This document shows, piece by piece, positions 60,999 through 64,000 of a stretch of DNA of 64,000 nucleotides. This DNA is from Tumidithrix helvetica (GTDB taxonomy: Bacteria > Cyanobacteriota > Cyanobacteriia > Pseudanabaenales > Pseudanabaenaceae), in contig NZ_CBDDRA010000006.1 in the NCBI RefSeq assembly GCF_965232925.1, positions 156,567-220,566 on the forward strand. Reading direction: 5' to 3'. Made by a program: the position numbers and the translations under genes. The notes beneath the pieces were generated by a model. It ran no database searches, was not told the DNA's origin, and saw only the letters and a program-made list of their open reading frames with translations. Each line of letters opens with the position of its first letter. The stretch's first letter is position 1.

Positions 60999-62066
60999 AT
61001 GATGCCCCCCGATCGCCTGTTAGTTGTAGATGATGTCCCTGATAACCTGTTTCTGATTCGTACCATCTTAGAAGAGGAAGGGTATGAGGTACTAACAGCA
61101 TCGAATGGCGAGAAGTGCTTAGCCCTAGTCCAGTCAGAGCTGCCCGATCTCGTGCTACTGGATGTGATGATGCCTGGGATCGATGGCTATGAGGTCACCC
61201 GCCGCATGCGCAGCCAAAAAGATTTACCCTTTATCCCGATTTTGCTGATTACTGCCTATGACCAGTCGAGTGCAGTCAAGGGGCTAGATTTAGGCGCAGA
61301 TGAATTTATTCGCAAACCCGTTGAGGCAGATGAGTTACTCGCAAGAGTCCGATCGCTGTTGCGACTCAAACACAGCATCGAAGAACGCGATCGCATTGCC
61401 CAACAACGTCAAGATTTTGTGTCTCGACTCACCCACGATCTGCGCACTCCCCTAGTTGCCGCAGATCGGATGCTCGGTTTGTTGCAAGATGGGGCATTAG
61501 GACATATCTCCCCCGATGTTATAGAAGCGTTGGAGATTATGTCTCGCAGCAATCGCAATTTGCTGGAAATGGTCAATAAGTTGCTGGATGTATATCGTTA
61601 CGAAGCAGGCAGCAAAACCCTTAACCTTCAGCCTTTAGATTTGGCGGAACTGGTTACTGAGGTCGTGCAGGAACTCGGCGCGATCGCCAAGTCCAAGGAT
61701 CTAGCATTAACCATTGAGATTCAAGAGCATTTACCCACGATTAAGGGCGATCGGCTGGAATTGCTACGGGTTTTTAACAATTTAATCGGCAATGCGCTCA
61801 AATTTACCGAAGCGGGTAAAGTTCATGTTAGCCTAGAGAAAATTGGTGCAGAGATCCTGGTGACGATTACCGATTCGGGTATTGGTATTCCAGAGGCAGA
61901 TCAACCTTTTCTGTTTCAAAGATTTCAACAAGGCAGTCACCAAAAACAAGGCAGTGGGCTAGGTTTATATCTGTCGAATTACATTGTTGCCGCCCATGGT
62001 GGCAGAGTTACGCTCCAGTCTGCACAAGATCGAGGCTCTAGCTTCTCTGTACATTTACCTTTATGA
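60999..62066 (+). CDS. Receiver-histidine kinase (REC-HisKA-HATPase)
   Basis: The 355-residue protein has a receiver (VVDDV, LLDVMMPGIDGYE, RKPVE) and a HisKA domain (SRLTHDLRTPLVAADRM). The HATPase has the N box NNLIGNALKFT, G1 DSGIGI and G2 GSGLGLYLS. It has no DNA-binding domain, like the receiver-kinase at 10198. It overlaps the next gene by 4 bases (ATGA). The upstream partner is not adjacent. The initial Met could be MMPPDR at 60999 or the next codon. Confidence 0.92.
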   Translation: MMPPDRLLVVDDVPDNLFLIRTILEEEGYEVLTASNGEKCLALVQSELPDLVLLDVMMPGIDGYEVTRRMRSQKDLPFIPILLITAYDQSSAVKGLDLGADEFIRKPVEADELLARVRSLLRLKHSIEERDRIAQQRQDFVSRLTHDLRTPLVAADRMLGLLQDGALGHISPDVIEALEIMSRSNRNLLEMVNKLLDVYRYEAGSKTLNLQPLDLAELVTEVVQELGAIAKSKDLALTIEIQEHLPTIKGDRLELLRVFNNLIGNALKFTEAGKVHVSLEKIGAEILVTITDSGIGIPEADQPFLFQRFQQGSHQKQGSGLGLYLSNYIVAAHGGRVTLQSAQDRGSSFSVHLPL

Positions 62067-62623
62067 ATACGCACCAGCACCAATACGACACCCTACTGTG
62101 TCACTACAGCAACCAATTAGAAGCGATCGCACTTTTACGGCAATATCGCCCCTATTTTGAGCTAATTCCCAGTCTCAGACGACCGACAGATAGCGTGATT
62201 AGCTTGCCCCTACCTGTAATTAAGCTTGCGATCGCCCAAGATAATCAAAATCACATTCAGTTAAATTGCGATCTTGCCTTAATCATGTGCGATCCAGATT
62301 GGAAGGTGAAAACTGGACGCGAGGTGTTTATTTTTATTCATCGTCCTGGGGAAGACTTTTCATCGCTCCTACGGCGGTGGCGACAGGTAGAAGTTGTCTT
62401 GGGCGATGAGTATTACTGGCTCATGCCTTGGAAGCATCGCAACCTCATGGGGGATAAGGGTGAGTTTCACTATCCGCTATTTGTGACCCTTGACTACACA
62501 CCGCCTCGAATTAAACGGGGTCTAGAAGGGGCTTCCCTGCCATTTGTCGAAGCAGAAGTACCAGAGATCGATACACCGCCTGACATGGAAGAGGCTGAAA
62601 GCGCGATCGCCGATCAAAACTAA
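62063..62623 (+). CDS. Unknown 186-residue protein coupled to the receiver-kinase
   Basis: I recognise no family. The protein is soluble, with a mixed alpha/beta pattern and a Trp/Tyr-rich centre (DEYYWLMPWKHRNLMGDKGEFHYPLFV). A Pro- and Glu-rich tail follows. Its start overlaps the kinase stop by 4 bases, so it is translated with it. It may bind the kinase or a ligand, but this is inference only. Confidence 0.7.
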   Translation: MNTHQHQYDTLLCHYSNQLEAIALLRQYRPYFELIPSLRRPTDSVISLPLPVIKLAIAQDNQNHIQLNCDLALIMCDPDWKVKTGREVFIFIHRPGEDFSSLLRRWRQVEVVLGDEYYWLMPWKHRNLMGDKGEFHYPLFVTLDYTPPRIKRGLEGASLPFVEAEVPEIDTPPDMEEAESAIADQN

Positions 62624-62631
62624 TTCTTCCT

Positions 62632-63222
62632 ATGCAAAACTCTGAACAGCATCCAGCCCCAATCACGTTAGTCATCTCAGAGATCGTCGAACCAGACCGC
62701 ATACAGGAATACGAAGCTTGGACAAAAGGAATCAATCAATCTGCCCAGCAATTTGAAGGATTTCTCGGTGTTGAAGTCATTTGCCCGCGCGACCATGATT
62801 ATCCTGAGTATGTGGTTATTGTTAAATTTGATAATTACATTCACTATAAAAACTGGCTAAACTCACCCACCTATCAAAAGTGGATGGAGCGATCGCAAGA
62901 CTTTATCTCAAGGCGATCGCACCAGCAGTTACCGACAGGATTAGAGCTATGGTTCTCGCTACCAAGAGATAGAAGCTATAACCCACCCCAACCGGCATAT
63001 TACAAGCAAGTAATCCTTGGTGTCGTGACTGTGTATCCATTGATTTTGCTCGCGAATGCCCTTCTGAATCCCTTCCTTCAAGGACTCCCACCCTTATTAG
63101 GTTTATTGATATCCGTGATCTTCGTATCCGCCTTACTGACCTATCCAGTCATGCCTTGGTTGACAAAATTTCTCAGTTTCTGGCTTTATCCCTCATCTCG
63201 ACGCAAGCGGTCTGGAAGTTGA
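62632..63222 (+). CDS. ABM-domain protein with C-terminal membrane anchor, paralogue
   Basis: The 196-residue protein has the same layout as the protein at 60246: ABM domain (VISEIVEPDRIQEYEAWTKGI, FEGFLGVEVICPRDHDYPEYVVIVKFDNYIHYKNWLNSPTYQKWM), then TGLELWF, and two membrane helices (VILGVVTVYPLILLANALL; PLLGLLISVIFVSALLTYPVMPWLTKFLSFWLYP). It probably arose by duplication, since the two genes lie 1.8 kb apart on the same strand. The partner reaction is not known. Confidence 0.9.
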   Translation: MQNSEQHPAPITLVISEIVEPDRIQEYEAWTKGINQSAQQFEGFLGVEVICPRDHDYPEYVVIVKFDNYIHYKNWLNSPTYQKWMERSQDFISRRSHQQLPTGLELWFSLPRDRSYNPPQPAYYKQVILGVVTVYPLILLANALLNPFLQGLPPLLGLLISVIFVSALLTYPVMPWLTKFLSFWLYPSSRRKRSGS

Positions 63223-63276
63223 CGCAGAAGCATTCCCAACAAAATCATCGATAGGAATCAGGGAAGCTCGTACTGT

Positions 63277-63849
63277 TTAAGATCGGGAATATTCGCGCCT
63301 TCTCACGGTAAGACCGTAGGTTGAGATCGCTTCCAAAGGGAGATCGGGAAGATCCTGCAATAGTTCATCCCACGTACGCTGCGTTTGTAAAGCTCGAACC
63401 ACGACGGGAAGAGGTTCCGCCAGAATTTCTTGAAAATCGGCTTCTTCGGGAAATTGCAGGCGATAAGCCAATTTCTCTTGGGGCGGAGCGAACTGGGCAT
63501 CCACATCTTGGCGGTTGCCCCTCGCATCTACGCGATACCAGCCAAAATCCTTTAGATACAAAGCATTGAACCCGTGCAAACTATAGGGTGCGCCGTTATC
63601 AAAAACGCTCAATCGTTGATAACAAAAACCCGTAGGAATATGATTGGCTCTAAGCAGTGCAGCCAGTAAATGACTTTTAGCAAAGCAATAACCTGTCTGA
63701 TATTTGAGTACATCGGAAGCCCGACAGGTTAGAGGATTCATCTTGCAGTCAGAGCTGTGATGAATGCGATCGCGTACCCACTCAAAACTTGTCCTTGCGA
63801 CTTCCAATTCAGTTGGATTTTGCGAGGCAATCTGTTTTGCCAGTTCCAA
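63277..63849 (-). CDS. Transglutaminase-like protein, probably missing its normal start
   Basis: Transglutaminase-type catalytic motifs are present: Cys in TGYCFAKSHLLAALLRA, His in YSLHGFNALYL, Asp in WYRVDARGN. The only start in frame is a TTG at 63849. Upstream in frame the sequence still looks like family protein (EIVDWQHPTI), up to a stop near 63910, with no ATG. The 5' end therefore seems to have been replaced or interrupted near 63885-63900. The gene may be a pseudogene or use a rare start. Confidence 0.8.
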   Translation of the reverse strand: MELAKQIASQNPTELEVARTSFEWVRDRIHHSSDCKMNPLTCRASDVLKYQTGYCFAKSHLLAALLRANHIPTGFCYQRLSVFDNGAPYSLHGFNALYLKDFGWYRVDARGNRQDVDAQFAPPQEKLAYRLQFPEEADFQEILAEPLPVVVRALQTQRTWDELLQDLPDLPLEAISTYGLTVRRREYSRS

Positions 63850-63948
63850 AATCGTAGGATGCTGCCAATCAACGATCTCATACCAATTTAAAGGCGTAGG
63901 ATAACAGATAGACTAAACTAGAGAAAAAAGTATAAAGGCAGAAGTAAG

Positions 63949-64000
63949 ATGGCAGGGAAAACAGCGATCGTCATCAAAGAAACAGAACAAGAACTAGCAG
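63949..64000 (+). CDS. Start of a gene, possibly an IS630-type transposase (partial, right edge)
   Basis: The ATG at 63949 begins MAGKTAIVIKETEQELA. Many IS630-family transposases begin MAG....I.ESE.EL, so an insertion sequence starting near 63890 is plausible. Only 17 residues are visible. The call is tentative. Confidence 0.3.
   Translation, partial: MAGKTAIVIKETEQELA

Overview
This is a chromosomal window from a cyanobacterium. The palindrome GCGATCGC (HIP1) recurs throughout, and the gene content is phototrophic: orange carotenoid protein (OCP), separate OCP-like N- and C-terminal domain proteins, a BciB-type 8-vinyl reductase, a UbiD decarboxylase and a Ccs1/ResB system II cytochrome c factor. 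Base composition is moderately AT-rich. A filamentous Pseudanabaena-like organism fits, but that is inference; no rRNA is present.

Left part (1-24.2 kb). The window opens inside a very large minus-strand gene (1-4655, at least 1551 codons). It encodes an acidic, low-complexity protein with internal repeats, one membrane segment and C-terminal pentapeptide repeats. An HCP-CTDH carotenoid operon follows, then a two-gene phosphorelay (multi-PAS kinase plus receiver-kinase), a 560-residue membrane protein, aroE, a DUF1499 protein, an HNH nuclease, bciB, a metallophosphoesterase, an IS256 remnant, mnmG and a full-length ocp.

Middle (24.4-40.4 kb). This holds ubiD, a secreted TPR-CHAT protein next to a type I IPP isomerase, a NIL-domain protein, 1-Cys peroxiredoxin with a LuxR-type regulator upstream, a MAPEG protein, ccs1, an alpha-E protein, a DUF4189 protein, a truncated mutL, an IS66 transposase fragment and an EmrAB-type efflux pair.

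Stress/metabolism island (39.9-50.8 kb). It contains a YflT-like stress protein, a coiled-coil protein, a histidine phosphatase, a divergent sucrose-synthase-like glycosyltransferase, a GH65-beta-phosphoglucomutase fusion, a ferrochelatase-like protein, a DUF1772 protein, a triple-BON protein and a ZIP transporter. Six of these genes are closely spaced on the plus strand. A conserved short sequence that could encode the end of a lost protein occurs in three intergenic gaps in and beside this island.

Right part (51-64 kb). This holds a K+-channel-like protein with an unusual filter, an FHA-fused class A PBP, a DUF1537 kinase, tRNA-Ser(CGA), and an HxlR-type regulator fused to a degenerate receiver. 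The regulator is divergent from an SDR / SnoaL-like / SMP-30-like / ABM-domain operon and has a near-palindromic operator candidate beside it. A receiver-kinase, a second ABM-membrane protein and a transglutaminase-like gene that seems to have lost its start next to a putative insertion sequence close the window.

Small mobile elements are prominent: a MITE-like ~100-bp family (three full copies and one shortened copy), a second MITE-like element, several palindromic repeats, and IS256 and IS66 relics.
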